Source: VXMT01 sp965204835 (lineage in GTDB: Bacteria; Chloroflexota; Dehalococcoidia; UBA2979). Taken from it: 64,000 bases of DNA. Position 1 is the stretch's first letter. The number at the start of each line of letters is the position of its first letter. The notes beneath the pieces were generated by a model. It saw nothing but the letters and a program-made list of their open reading frames with translations, was not told where the DNA came from and made no database searches. Below, piece after piece: positions 15,081 to 23,830 of this stretch. A program made the position numbers and the translations under genes. Where the stretch lies: NCBI GenBank assembly GCA_965204835.1, contig OZ242017.1, forward strand, positions 992,001-1,056,000, read 5' to 3'.

Positions 15081-17518
15081 TGAGACAGGACCGGTTCACG
15101 GAGCAGGCGCAGACGGTGTTGCAGTCCTCGCAGCAGCTCGTGCGCGACCAGCGCCACGCGCAGTGGGACGTCGAGCACGTCTTCCTCGCGATCGCGCAGA
15201 TGCCCGAGGGCGTCGCGCGCGACGTGCTGGACGAGCTCGGGGTGAACAACGCGGCGCTCGTGGCGCGCATCCAGCGCCACCTCGACCAGTCGCCGAAGCT
15301 GAGCCACGACGTGGTCCAGATCTACACCACGCCGCGCATCGTCCAGCTCCTCGAGGCGGCCAACACCGAGGCCGACCGGCTCAAGGACCAGTTCGTCGGC
15401 GTCGAGCACCTGCTCGTCGCCATCGCCGACATCCGGGACGGCGAAGCCGCCGCCATCCTCGCCGAGCTCGAGGTCTCGAAGGAGCGCATCTACGCCGCCC
15501 TCCAGCAGGTGCGCGGCAGCGCCCGCGTGGACTCGCCGACCGCGGACTCGCAGTACCAGGCGCTCAGCCGCTACTCGACGGACCTCACGCAGCTCGCCCG
15601 CGACGGCGAGCTCGACCCGGTGATCGGCCGCGAGGTGGAGTGCGAGCGCGTCATGCAGGTGCTCAACCGCCGCACCAAGAACAACCCCGTGCTCATCGGC
15701 GAGGCCGGCGTCGGCAAGACCGCCATCGTCGAGGGCCTCGCGCAGCGCATCGCCGCCGGCGAGGCGCCGGAGCGCCTGCGCGACAAGTCCGTGCTCGCGC
15801 TCGACATGGGCGCGCTCGTGGCTGGCTCGAAGTTTCGCGGGGAGTTCGAGGAGCGCCTGCAGTCCGTGATGCGCGAAGTACGCGAGTCGAAGGGTGAGAT
15901 CATCCTCTTCCTCGACGAGATCCACCAGCTCGTCGGGGCCGGTGGCGCCGAGGGCGCCATCGACGCCTCGAACATGATGAAGCCCGCGCTCGCGCGCGGT
16001 GAGCTGCACGTGATCGGCGCGACGACCCTCGACGAGTACCGCAAGATCGAGGCCGACCCCGCGCTCGAGCGCCGCTTCTCGCCCGTCTACGTCGACGAGC
16101 CGGGCGAGGAGGAGGCCGTCGAGATCCTCGCCGGGCTGCGCGCCCGCTACGAGGAGCACCACGGCCTGCGCATCACCGACGAGGCGCTCGACGCCGCGGT
16201 GCGGCTGAGCGCGCGCTACCTCACCGAGCGCTACCTCCCCGACAAGGCCATCGACCTCATCGACGAGGCGGCCTCGCGGCACGTGATCCTCGCCGAGTCG
16301 CTGCCGGGCGACGTGCGCGACCTCAAGCAGCGCCTGCAGGAGGCGTCGGACCGCATCGACGCCGCGGCGGCGCGCGAGGACTTCGAGGAGGCCGCGCGGA
16401 TCAAGCAGGAGGTCCTGCACATCCAGGACGAGTACCGCTCGCGCGAGAGCGAGTGGCGCTCGGAGGCGGGCGTATCCGACGAGGTCACCGAGTCCGACAT
16501 CGCCGCGCTGATCGCGCAGATGACCGGCATCCCCGTCGACCGCATGCTCGAGGGCGAGGCGGAGAAGCTGCTGCACATGGAGGAGGCGCTGCACGGCCGC
16601 GTCGTCGGCCAGGACCAGGCGATCGTGACGCTCGCCGACGCGATCCGCCGCGCGCGCTCCGGCCTCAAGGACCCGCGCCGCCCGATCGGCTCCTTCATCT
16701 TCCTCGGGCCGACCGGGGTGGGGAAGACGGAGCTGGCGAAGGCGCTCGCCGAGTACATGTTCAACGACGAGGATGCGCTGCTGCGCCTCGACATGTCCGA
16801 GTACCAGGAGCGCCACACGGTCTCACGGCTCGTCGGCGCGCCTCCGGGGTACATCGGCTTCGACCAGGCGGGCGGCCTCACCGAGGCCGTGCGCCGGCGG
16901 CCGTACCAGGTGGTGCTCTTCGACGAGATCGAGAAGGCGCACCCGGACGTCTTCAACGCGCTGCTCCAGATCCTTGAGGACGGCAGGCTCACCGACACGC
17001 ACGGCCGCACCGTCGACTTCCGCAACACGGTGATCATCCTCACCTCGAACCTCGGCACGACCGGGTCGACGGGGACGATCGGCTTCGGCCGCACGCGCTC
17101 CGACGGCGAGCGCGAGACGCGCCGCCGCAACGTCGACGAGGCGTTGAAGCAGGCGTTCCGCCCGGAGTTCCTCAACCGCCTCGACGAGATCATCGTCTTC
17201 GAGGCGCTGACCGCGCCGGAGATCGCTCAGGTCGCCGACTTGCTGCTCGCCGAGGTGCGGGCGCGGCTGGCCGAGCGTCGCATCGACTTCCGCGTGACGG
17301 AGGCGGCGAAGGCGGCGCTCGTGGACGAGGGGTTCGACCCGGACTTCGGCGCGCGGCCGCTACGCCGCACGATCCAGCGCCGGGTCGAGAACGAACTGGC
17401 GCGGCGCGTCCTCGCCGGCGAGTTCGACGGGGGAGACGTGGTCGTCGTCGACCGCGACGATGAGGGCTCGGCGTACACGTTCACGGCGGAGCGGGCACGC
17501 GAGGAGGTGCCGGTCTAG
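15077..17518 (+). CDS. clpC: ClpC-type Hsp100 AAA+ ATPase
   Basis: An 813-residue two-ring unfoldase. Domain order: Clp N-domain (1-150), AAA-1 with GEAGVGKT (about 208-215) and ILFLDEIHQL, a short middle domain with a UVR-like helix (REDFEEAARIKQEVLHIQDE, about 434-455), AAA-2 with GPTGVGKT (about 545-552) and VVLFDEIEKAHPDVF, and a D2-small domain ending FGARPLRRTIQRRVENELA. The short UVR-type middle domain and the IGF tripeptide in GTIGFGRT (a ClpP-docking loop position) favour ClpC working with ClpP over ClpB, although HspR usually controls clpB. The ATG at 15077 has GAGGTGAT upstream and overlaps the micro-ORF stop. Confidence 0.92.
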   Translation: MMRQDRFTEQAQTVLQSSQQLVRDQRHAQWDVEHVFLAIAQMPEGVARDVLDELGVNNAALVARIQRHLDQSPKLSHDVVQIYTTPRIVQLLEAANTEADRLKDQFVGVEHLLVAIADIRDGEAAAILAELEVSKERIYAALQQVRGSARVDSPTADSQYQALSRYSTDLTQLARDGELDPVIGREVECERVMQVLNRRTKNNPVLIGEAGVGKTAIVEGLAQRIAAGEAPERLRDKSVLALDMGALVAGSKFRGEFEERLQSVMREVRESKGEIILFLDEIHQLVGAGGAEGAIDASNMMKPALARGELHVIGATTLDEYRKIEADPALERRFSPVYVDEPGEEEAVEILAGLRARYEEHHGLRITDEALDAAVRLSARYLTERYLPDKAIDLIDEAASRHVILAESLPGDVRDLKQRLQEASDRIDAAAAREDFEEAARIKQEVLHIQDEYRSRESEWRSEAGVSDEVTESDIAALIAQMTGIPVDRMLEGEAEKLLHMEEALHGRVVGQDQAIVTLADAIRRARSGLKDPRRPIGSFIFLGPTGVGKTELAKALAEYMFNDEDALLRLDMSEYQERHTVSRLVGAPPGYIGFDQAGGLTEAVRRRPYQVVLFDEIEKAHPDVFNALLQILEDGRLTDTHGRTVDFRNTVIILTSNLGTTGSTGTIGFGRTRSDGERETRRRNVDEALKQAFRPEFLNRLDEIIVFEALTAPEIAQVADLLLAEVRARLAERRIDFRVTEAAKAALVDEGFDPDFGARPLRRTIQRRVENELARRVLAGEFDGGDVVVVDRDDEGSAYTFTAERAREEVPV

Positions 17519-17673
17519 CTGTAGTGGATGCGGCGTACTCGCTTGACAACTCCGCAGCGCGAACAGAGGATCTAAACAATCCTCCCCGTCCTGCTCCGAA
17601 AGGCGCCGTGGCGGGGCCGTTGCTAACCCGGCGGAGGGGGGTGGCCTGTATATGGCCTCCGTCCTCCGCCATT

Positions 17674-18417
17674 TCATTGCCGTCGGTCGGGCCTCGTACG
17701 TCGCGAAAGCGCTCCACGTGCGTCCGACGACAGGGTGAACGAGCGCCCTGCGATCACCGTCGCTATGCGCATCCACCGCCGCGCGAGATTCTCGGACTCC
17801 AGTCGGGCAGCCCCACCCGCGATAGCACCAGAGAGCCGTGCGAGGTGATCGGCGACCTGTAGTCCGTCTATGTAGGTGGAGTCTCCGTGAGTCACGTGAG
17901 TGACCCGCGGGAATGCAAAGGCCCCGAGTTCGGCGAAGTCGCTATCGAGGTATCGCCGCAGATTCAGCACTTGGCGGTCGCTGTAGTCCACTCGATCGAG
18001 CACGAGTTCGAGAGAGTCGCCATCTCCCCAATCGACTCCATCGAAGCCCAGTTCCAGTGTCTTCCGAACCAGGTAGTTCCGCAGAAACGTCGGGTCAGCG
18101 GGTGCATTCTCGGTGGTGCGCAGCCACGGACCACCGTAGCGGGCCTTCGCGATGACACAAGCAGCGATAGTGGCACGTCCTCTGTCGAGGAGAGGCTGCA
18201 GACACTCGATCGACTCTCTGAACCGTGGGCTGTTGACGTTTCCACCCTTCGCCTCGGCCCACAGCTTGATCTGGAAGCGAAACTCCGTTCGGAACCTCGT
18301 GAATTCCGGGATATGGACGCGGTCCACCGCAAACAGCGCGTAGCCGAAGTAGGGGCTGCCGCGCTCGCCGGGATCCCCCGTATCGTCTGCGAACACAACC
18401 CACTTGCGAGGAGGCAT
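17674..18417 (-). CDS. DUF3800 domain protein
   Basis: A 247-residue protein of the DUF3800 family. The N-terminal WVVFADDTGDPGERGSPYFGY matches the family's acidic strand (F-x-D-D-x-G), and the later conserved Asp patterns are LVLDRVDYSDRQ and STYIDGLQVADHLARL. The fold is thought to be RNase H-like and members occur in accessory and defence regions; no activity is established. GC content is lower than in the neighbours, suggesting acquisition. It stands alone between clpC and the dsbA-type gene. The ATG at 18417 lacks a clear ribosome site. Confidence 0.75.
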   Translation of the reverse strand: MPPRKWVVFADDTGDPGERGSPYFGYALFAVDRVHIPEFTRFRTEFRFQIKLWAEAKGGNVNSPRFRESIECLQPLLDRGRATIAACVIAKARYGGPWLRTTENAPADPTFLRNYLVRKTLELGFDGVDWGDGDSLELVLDRVDYSDRQVLNLRRYLDSDFAELGAFAFPRVTHVTHGDSTYIDGLQVADHLARLSGAIAGGAARLESENLARRWMRIATVIAGRSFTLSSDARGALSRRTRPDRRQ

Positions 18418-18539
18418 CGCCGGAGAGTAATCGAACTGCGCCGCTGATAGAACCGCTTTGCCGTTGCCCGCCCTCGCACACCCTCGGATAATCGAACACG
18501 CGCCGCCGTTCCCCACCGCAGCACGAGTCGGAGGCCACC

Positions 18540-20045
18540 TTGGGCAGCAATCGCCGACGCCGTCGACGCCGACGAGGCGGGAACCGGGGGCGGCAGGAAT
18601 CGCAGCAGGAGCAGCAGCAGTCGCAGTCCGATGAGCCGTCCGCTCGCCGGCAGTCCCGCACGGGGCGCGGCGCCGGCTCGTCGCGACGAGAGCGCTCGAG
18701 TTCATCGCGTCCGCCGCGGCTGCAGGGGCTTCGCTCCACCATCGACTCGTTCGGGGGCTTCCTCACGATCGGGGCGGTGGCCATCGCCGTCGGCGCGGTG
18801 ATCGTGCTCATCATCCTCAACCGGCCCGGCGGCAGCGGCTCCGTCGGCGACGCCGAGTTCGTCGTGCCGCAGACCACCGCGCCCGTCGACGGGCGGCTCC
18901 TCGGCAGTCCCAACGCGCCGGTGCGCATCGTGGCGTTCGAGGACTTCAGTTGCCCGGCGTGCGGGACGTTCTCCCGCGAGACGAAGCCGCTGATCGAGCG
19001 TGAGTACATCAACCAGGGGCTCGTCTCCATCGAGTACCGGCACCTGGCGATCCTCGGAGTGGACTCGGAGCGGTCCGCCGCGGCCTCCGAGTGCGCCGTA
19101 GACCAGGACCTCTTCTGGCCCTACCACGACGTCCTCTACGCCCGGCAAGGCAGCGCGGGCTGGGCATCGAGGGGCAATCTCAAGGACTTCGCCCGCGAGA
19201 TGAACGACGCACTGCAGGGCCCGGGCCTGGACCTCGACGCGTTCGACGCATGCGTCGACGCCGGCGTGAAGGAGATCACGGTCCAGGCCGCGAGCGACGA
19301 GGCCGGCCGGCTGATCGCAGGCGTGGGCGGCCGGACCTCGACACCGACGTTCTTCATCAACGGCGTGCTCGCCTTCCAGGGCGCGCAGCCCATCGAGACC
19401 TTCCGCGTCGAGATTCAGCGCCTGCTCGACGCCGCCGGGGTCACCGGGGAGGACCAGTCTGCCGCGCCCACGGGGCCAGCGGTCGACGGCCGCCTCCTAG
19501 GCGATCCGGACGCCCCGGTGCAACTCGTGGCGTTCGAGGACTTCAGTTGCTCGCACTGCGCCGACTTCTCGCGCGGCACCAAGCCGCAGATCGAGGCGGA
19601 GTACATCACCGACGGCCGCGTCGCGATCGAGTTCCGGCACATGGCCATCCTCGGGCCCGACTCGGAGCGGGCCGCCGCCGCGTCGGAGTGCGCGGCGGAC
19701 CAGAACCTGTTCTGGCCGTACCACGACCTGCTCTTCGCGCGGCAGGGCGGCCAGGGCTGGGCCACCGACGACAACCTCAAGAGCTTCGCGCGCGAGATGA
19801 ACGACGCCCTCGGCGCCGACGGGCTCGACCTCGACGCGTTCGACGCGTGCGTGGACTCGGGCGAGAAGATCGCCACCGTCCGCGCGGCGACCGAGGAGGC
19901 GGGCCAGATGATCGTCGGCGCGGGCGGTCAGCCCTCGACGCCGACGTTCTTCATCAACGGCGAGCCCGCCGTCCAGGGCGCCCGGCCGCTCGAGGTGTTC
20001 CGCGAGGCCATCGACGCCGCACTGGCCGCCGGCGGCGGCGGATAG
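18540..20045 (+). CDS. Membrane-anchored protein with two tandem DsbA-like domains
   Basis: A 501-residue protein. Residues 1-72 are basic and Gln/Ser-rich (a cytoplasmic tail), followed by one membrane helix (about 73-95), so two DsbA/thioredoxin_4 domains lie outside the cytoplasm. The first carries the redox motif CPAC at about 138-141, the second CSHC at about 337-340; each also has a downstream STPTFFING cis-Pro loop. The two domains are similar through most of their length and arose by internal duplication. The TTG start is supported by GGAGG five bases upstream. The VKOR gene follows after ten bases, giving a self-contained disulfide-forming pair. Confidence 0.92.
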   Translation: MGSNRRRRRRRRGGNRGRQESQQEQQQSQSDEPSARRQSRTGRGAGSSRRERSSSSRPPRLQGLRSTIDSFGGFLTIGAVAIAVGAVIVLIILNRPGGSGSVGDAEFVVPQTTAPVDGRLLGSPNAPVRIVAFEDFSCPACGTFSRETKPLIEREYINQGLVSIEYRHLAILGVDSERSAAASECAVDQDLFWPYHDVLYARQGSAGWASRGNLKDFAREMNDALQGPGLDLDAFDACVDAGVKEITVQAASDEAGRLIAGVGGRTSTPTFFINGVLAFQGAQPIETFRVEIQRLLDAAGVTGEDQSAAPTGPAVDGRLLGDPDAPVQLVAFEDFSCSHCADFSRGTKPQIEAEYITDGRVAIEFRHMAILGPDSERAAAASECAADQNLFWPYHDLLFARQGGQGWATDDNLKSFAREMNDALGADGLDLDAFDACVDSGEKIATVRAATEEAGQMIVGAGGQPSTPTFFINGEPAVQGARPLEVFREAIDAALAAGGGG

Positions 20046-20055
20046 GCGCGTTGCC

Positions 20056-20529
20056 GTGGGCGCCCTGCTCGCTTGGCGGCGCGACATACTGCTCGCCCTC
20101 GCCGTCTTCGGCACGGGCGTGGCCGCCTACCTGAGCTGGGTCGCCATCGACAGCGAGCAGTCGCCGTTCTGCTCCGGCGTCGGCGACTGCCAGGCGGTGC
20201 AGAGTTCCGAGTTCGCCGAGATCGGCGGCGTGCCCATCGCCGTGCTCGGCCTCGGCATGTACGTCACGCTACTCGCCCTCGTGGCGGCGCGGCGGTTCTG
20301 GTCCCGGGCCGCCGAGGCGGGAGTGGACCGCCCGATGGCGAGCGCGACGTTCGGCGTGGCGCTGAGCGGCGCGCTCTACTCGGCGTACCTGACGTACCTC
20401 GAGCTGTTCGAGATCGACGCGATCTGCGCGTGGTGCGTGGCGTCGGCGGTGATCGTGACGCTGATCACGGTGCTGAGCGTGCCGGACCTGCGCGTCACGG
20501 GTGGCTCCGGGGCGCGACCACCACTATGA
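20056..20529 (+). CDS. Vitamin K epoxide reductase (VKOR) family protein
   Basis: A 157-residue four-helix membrane protein that would reoxidise the DsbA domains using quinone, replacing DsbB. The loop cysteines are CSGVGDC near residues 39-45, the conserved Ser lies in VQSSEFAEIGGVPIA, and the redox pair is CAWC near 124-127 before the last helix. The start is a GTG at 20056. Its place right behind the tandem-DsbA gene is the usual VKOR/DsbA pairing in bacteria that lack DsbB. Confidence 0.93.
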   Translation: MGALLAWRRDILLALAVFGTGVAAYLSWVAIDSEQSPFCSGVGDCQAVQSSEFAEIGGVPIAVLGLGMYVTLLALVAARRFWSRAAEAGVDRPMASATFGVALSGALYSAYLTYLELFEIDAICAWCVASAVIVTLITVLSVPDLRVTGGSGARPPL

Positions 20530-20571
20530 TCCGCCTCAGCGTCGCCGCGCCGAGACTTCCGAGGGGGCCGC

Positions 20572-20877
20572 GTGTCCGAGCTTGCCGTCACATTCGATGA
20601 CATGACCGTCCTCACCGAGGGCGGCTCCGACGTGTTCGTCGTGAACCTCAACGAGACCGACGAGCCACCGCCGTACTACGTCGAGGTCGCCGGGCGGCGC
20701 TTCAGCTTCGAGGGCGCCACGTTCCTCATCCAGGGCCACAGCGCGGTCATGCCCGAGTGGGTGCGCGAGCACGAGGCCGAAGGCCGGCTCGTGCTCCTGG
20801 GCGAGCGCGAGGACCGGTACCTGCGCTACGTCCACGACCCCGCCGAGGAGATGGAGGACGAGGAAGAGGACGAGTAG
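20572..20877 (+). CDS. Small acidic protein of unknown function
   Basis: A 101-residue protein starting with GTG at 20572. It has a beta-rich body (VTFDDMTVLTEGGSDVFVVN, then YYVEVAGRRFSFEGATFLI) and a very acidic end, EEMEDEEEDE. I see no signal peptide or membrane segment. I do not recognise a family. A TATGAT box about 40 bases upstream could be its promoter, so it need not belong to the VKOR unit. Confidence 0.6.
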   Translation: MSELAVTFDDMTVLTEGGSDVFVVNLNETDEPPPYYVEVAGRRFSFEGATFLIQGHSAVMPEWVREHEAEGRLVLLGEREDRYLRYVHDPAEEMEDEEEDE

Positions 20878-20906
20878 TCCTCGTCGTCCCCATCGCTGCG
20901 GCGTAG

Positions 20907-20931
20907 AACGCCCCGCCATGAGCGGGGCGTT
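20907..20931. terminator. Bidirectional hairpin terminator
   Basis: A perfect 10-bp inverted repeat: AACGCCCCGC at 20907-20916, a five-base loop, and GCGGGGCGTT at 20922-20931. It lies between the convergent ends of the acidic-protein gene and the LysE gene and can serve both. Confidence 0.8.
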
Positions 20932-20938
20932 GTGCTGC

Positions 20939-21601
20939 CTACCGCAGGAACACGATCCCGGAGCCCACGAAGTACGCGCCGAGCCCCACGAGGAACAGGC
21001 CGCACACCGCGAGGAGCCCTCGAGACGCCCGGCGGCCGAACCAGCGCCGCCCGGAGTGGACGAGCCACGCCATCAGGGTGAGCCAGGCGAGGTCGGAGAC
21101 GATGTGTCCGCCGAACACCGCCACCGGTCCCGCGAATCCCGCGTCGAGCGAGTCGGCCGTCAGCTTCGTCCCGACGCTCGCCCACCAGATCACCCAGTAC
21201 GGGTTGCCGACCGAGACGAGGATGCCGAGCAGCACCACGCGCCGCGCGGAGGCCGTGGTCTCGCCCGGCGCGGTGACGAAGGCGGGCGTGAGCTCAGCCC
21301 GCGGCAGGGTGCGGAACAGGTCGACGCCGAGGTAGACGAGGATCCCGCCGCCCACCAGCGCGATCACCGCGGTCAACGGGCTCTCGTCGGTGAGGGCCGC
21401 GCTCAGGCCGAGCGCGAGCACCACGACCGTGACGCCCTCGGCGATCGCGTGGCCGAGCGTCGCAAGGGGCCCGGCGCGCACCCCGAACACCGTCGCCTCG
21501 CGGATCGCGAGCACGGTCAACGGGCCCGGCGTGAGCGCGCCGGAGAGCCCGACCGTGAACGCGACGCCGGCGATGGCGGCCAGCTCGAACGCGGTGTCCA
21601 T
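20939..21601 (-). CDS. LysE-family exporter
   Basis: A 220-residue membrane protein with about six helices, of the LysE/RhtB amino-acid exporter family. The signature appears as GLSGALTPGPLTVLAIREA near the N-terminus, the family P-G-P region at the end of helix 1, followed by GHAIAEGVTVVVLALGL. The later GNPYWVIWWASVG also fits the family. Substrate is unknown; amino acids or related compounds are usual. It is a single gene that starts with ATG at 21601, just before the short relic of a dehydrogenase gene end. Confidence 0.88.
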   Translation of the reverse strand: MDTAFELAAIAGVAFTVGLSGALTPGPLTVLAIREATVFGVRAGPLATLGHAIAEGVTVVVLALGLSAALTDESPLTAVIALVGGGILVYLGVDLFRTLPRAELTPAFVTAPGETTASARRVVLLGILVSVGNPYWVIWWASVGTKLTADSLDAGFAGPVAVFGGHIVSDLAWLTLMAWLVHSGRRWFGRRASRGLLAVCGLFLVGLGAYFVGSGIVFLR

Positions 21602-21615
21602 GCGCGCAGCGTGGG

Positions 21616-21660
21616 CTACCGCGCGGTGAGCCGCCAGATCGCACCGAGGTAGTCGACGAC
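21616..21660 (-). repeat. Relic copy of the 3' end of the sugar dehydrogenase gene
   Basis: On the minus strand this 45-base stretch reads VVDYLGAIWRLTAR and a TAG stop. The intact dehydrogenase gene at 22643-23830 ends VVDYTGAIWRLTAR with the same stop; 41 of 45 bases agree by my alignment, 27 of them in one unbroken run from the stop. No coding frame continues upstream of the relic (an in-frame TAG lies nearby). The two copies bracket the HEPN and GIY-YIG genes. Confidence 0.8.
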
Positions 21661-21719
21661 CGCCGCCTCTGCCACGTGCTACGATCCGTGCCTCGGTTCC
21701 CACGGGGAGGGGCGTGCCC

Positions 21720-22106
21720 ATGACCACTGCCCAGGTCAACGCCGATCGAGTCTTCGCCGATGCCCGCCGTATGCACGAGTCCGCCCTGCAGCGGATGGCC
21801 GCGGGTGACATCCGGGATGCGGCGGAGAAGGCGTGGTGCGCCGCGAAGCGCGCTACCGACGCGCTCATCCTCGCCCGTACCGGCGTGGAGCCTCGGCGTT
21901 CCACGGACACAGGCAGCGGACTGCGTGCGCTGGAGCGTGACGAGCCGGACGCGGGCTCGCTGCGCGCGCGCTACTACGAGCGCCAGGGCGCGCTCCACGG
22001 CGAGTGCTTCTACATCGGCCTCTGCGAACCCGTCGAGGGCATCGAGCGTCTCATCCGTGAGACCGCCGCCTATATCAACGATGCCCGGCGGCTCGCCGAG
22101 GCGTGA
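21720..22106 (+). CDS. HEPN-domain protein
   Basis: A 128-residue helical protein of the HEPN/PaREP1-like type. The helix DIRDAAEKAWCAAKRATDAL matches the conserved HEPN helix, and RQGALH (residues 88-93) fits the R-x4-6-H motif of HEPN ribonucleases. Start choice: ATG at 21720 with GGGGAGGGG seven bases upstream. Many HEPN proteins are RNA-cutting toxins paired with a nucleotidyltransferase antitoxin; none is present here. Instead a GIY-YIG-like gene follows. A TACGAT -10 box lies about 40 bases upstream. Toxin activity is inference. Confidence 0.72.
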   Translation: MTTAQVNADRVFADARRMHESALQRMAAGDIRDAAEKAWCAAKRATDALILARTGVEPRRSTDTGSGLRALERDEPDAGSLRARYYERQGALHGECFYIGLCEPVEGIERLIRETAAYINDARRLAEA

Positions 22107-22223
22107 TTCGTCCCTGAGTCGGGTTGCGCGGCATTCACGAGTGGGCATCAGCCCGGCGCACGGACAGCCTGAGCACCAGACGAGCGACCCATCCGGTGAA
22201 AGACCATCTCGGAGGGCCGAGTG

Positions 22224-22559
22224 ATGACAGACTGGTCCGCGTGGCGAAGATTCCCCGATTTCAGGACAGAAGGGTTCCCGGAGGCTCCGGATGGTCCGGG
22301 CGTCTATGAACTGCGGAATCGCTCCACCGGTGATCTCATCCTCGTCGGCGAAAGCAAGACGCTGGCCAAGCGGATGAAGTCTCTCCTGCCCAAGTCCCAC
22401 GGGGGGCGCGGAACACGCAATAGCATGGCCAAGCGGGAGTACGTTGCCGAACACCTGCCAGACGTTGAGTACCGAACTTGCGGATGTGAGACGAAGGCTG
22501 AGGCCGAGACGCTGGAAGGCCAGTTGCTGGCCGAGCGCACGTACATCTTCCCTACCTAA
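22224..22559 (+). CDS. GIY-YIG-like domain protein
   Basis: A 111-residue protein. GPGVYELRNRSTGDLILVGE has the spacing of the GIY-x10-YIG strands (GVY and LVG here), followed by SKTLAKRMKSLL in place of the usual nlrkRl helix with its Arg, and EAETLEGQLLAE near the end, which carries the conserved Glu. So the fold is probably GIY-YIG, though the second Tyr is replaced by Leu and nuclease activity is uncertain. The ATG at 22224 has GGAGG eight bases upstream; a GTG at 22221 is possible. It follows the HEPN gene by 117 bases within the same bracketed cassette. Confidence 0.6.
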   Translation: MTDWSAWRRFPDFRTEGFPEAPDGPGVYELRNRSTGDLILVGESKTLAKRMKSLLPKSHGGRGTRNSMAKREYVAEHLPDVEYRTCGCETKAEAETLEGQLLAERTYIFPT

Positions 22560-22642
22560 CCTCAACGGAGTGTCTCTTCGATGGCTTGGCGTGCTCCGCT
22601 CGACGCCCGCTTCACGTGTGAACGGGGTGGGCAGGTGCCCGC

Positions 22643-23830
22643 CTACCGCGCGGTGAGCCGCCAGATCGCGCCGGTGTAGTCGACCACCAGCACCTCGCCG
22701 TCCGCATCGAGGCCGAACGAGACGAGGCTGCCCGCACGCTCGACGAGCACGACCGGCTCGGTGCGCTCGCCTGCCGGCTCCGCGCTCACGGCGTCGCGCA
22801 GCGCGAAGACCTCGCCGGTGCAGAAGTCGCCGAACAGGTAGGCGCCTCGCAGCGACGGGATGGCGTCACCGCGGTACACGACGCCGCCCGTGACCGAGCA
22901 GCGTCCGGCCTCGTGTCCGTACGCCATCACCGGCGGTGTCATGCCGGTCGTGTCGCACGCCCGGCCGGGGACGAGGCATCCGAACCCCTCGGCGACGTTC
23001 CAGCCGAAGTTGCCGCCTCGAGCGACGCGGTTCACCTCCTCGTTGTCGATGAACCCGACGTCGCCCAGCCACAGCGCGCCGCTCTCCGGGTCGAAGGTCA
23101 TGCGCCACGGGTTCCGGAACCCGTACGCCCAGATCTCGTCACGCGCTCCCTCGACGCCCACGAATGGGTTGTCGGGCGGGATGGCATACGGCTGCTCGGG
23201 CGATGATTCGCGCACGTCGATGCGGATCACGCTGCCGAGCAGCGTCGCAAGGTTCTGCCCGTTCTCGAACGGGTCGGTGGAGGCGCTCCCGTCGCCCAGG
23301 CTGAGGTACAGCATGCCGTCCGGCCCGAAGCGGATCGCTCCGCCGTTCTGGTTGTAGCCGGGCTGAGGCAGCACGAGCACATCGAGGCTGCTCGCGGCGT
23401 CGGCCGCGTCGTCCACGACCTCGAAGCGTGCGAGGACGCTCCGGGGCGGCTCGCCGGCGGCGAAGTAGTACGCCCAGAGCCGGCCGTTGCGCTCGAAGTC
23501 CGGGTCGAGTGCGACGGAGAGCAGTCCTTCGCCGAGCTCGACGTCGATCTCCGACGCGAGGTCGAGCAGGACGCGTCGCTCACTCCCGTCCGCGCCGACC
23601 ACCCACACCCGGCCGTGCTGCTCGGCGACGAAGAACCGCCCACCGGGGTACGCGCCGACCTCGAGCGGCCGCTCGAAGCGCTCCCCGCCGAGCGCCGGTT
23701 CGAGCGTCACGGTGGGGAGCGGCGCGGGTTCGCCGTTCTCGCAGGCGACGAGCAGCGCGACGGTGGCGAGCACAAGCGCGGCGCGCGCGCCGAGCCGTTC
23801 GAGGCTGGTCCGGGCCGGGCTGCTGGTCAC
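22643..23830 (-). CDS. PQQ-type glucose/sorbosone dehydrogenase lipoprotein
   Basis: A 395-residue six-bladed propeller protein of the soluble glucose/L-sorbosone dehydrogenase family. A lipoprotein signal ends LLVACEN. Family motifs: RFFVAEQHGRVWVV, EGLLSVALDPDFERNGRLW, YNQNGGAIRFGPDGMLYLSLGDG, IWAYGFRNPWRMTFDPESG and LWLGDVGFIDNEEVN. These enzymes usually oxidise aldose sugars with PQQ outside the cytoplasm, but many homologues have no proven substrate. The start is GTG at 23830. A second, diverged copy of its last 14 codons is at 21616-21660. Confidence 0.9.
   Translation of the reverse strand: MTSSPARTSLERLGARAALVLATVALLVACENGEPAPLPTVTLEPALGGERFERPLEVGAYPGGRFFVAEQHGRVWVVGADGSERRVLLDLASEIDVELGEGLLSVALDPDFERNGRLWAYYFAAGEPPRSVLARFEVVDDAADAASSLDVLVLPQPGYNQNGGAIRFGPDGMLYLSLGDGSASTDPFENGQNLATLLGSVIRIDVRESSPEQPYAIPPDNPFVGVEGARDEIWAYGFRNPWRMTFDPESGALWLGDVGFIDNEEVNRVARGGNFGWNVAEGFGCLVPGRACDTTGMTPPVMAYGHEAGRCSVTGGVVYRGDAIPSLRGAYLFGDFCTGEVFALRDAVSAEPAGERTEPVVLVERAGSLVSFGLDADGEVLVVDYTGAIWRLTAR

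Noticed and set aside
14966..16816. 616-codon minus-strand frame opposite clpC
   Set aside because: Composition is typical of an antisense frame in high-GC DNA; clpC has every expected motif.
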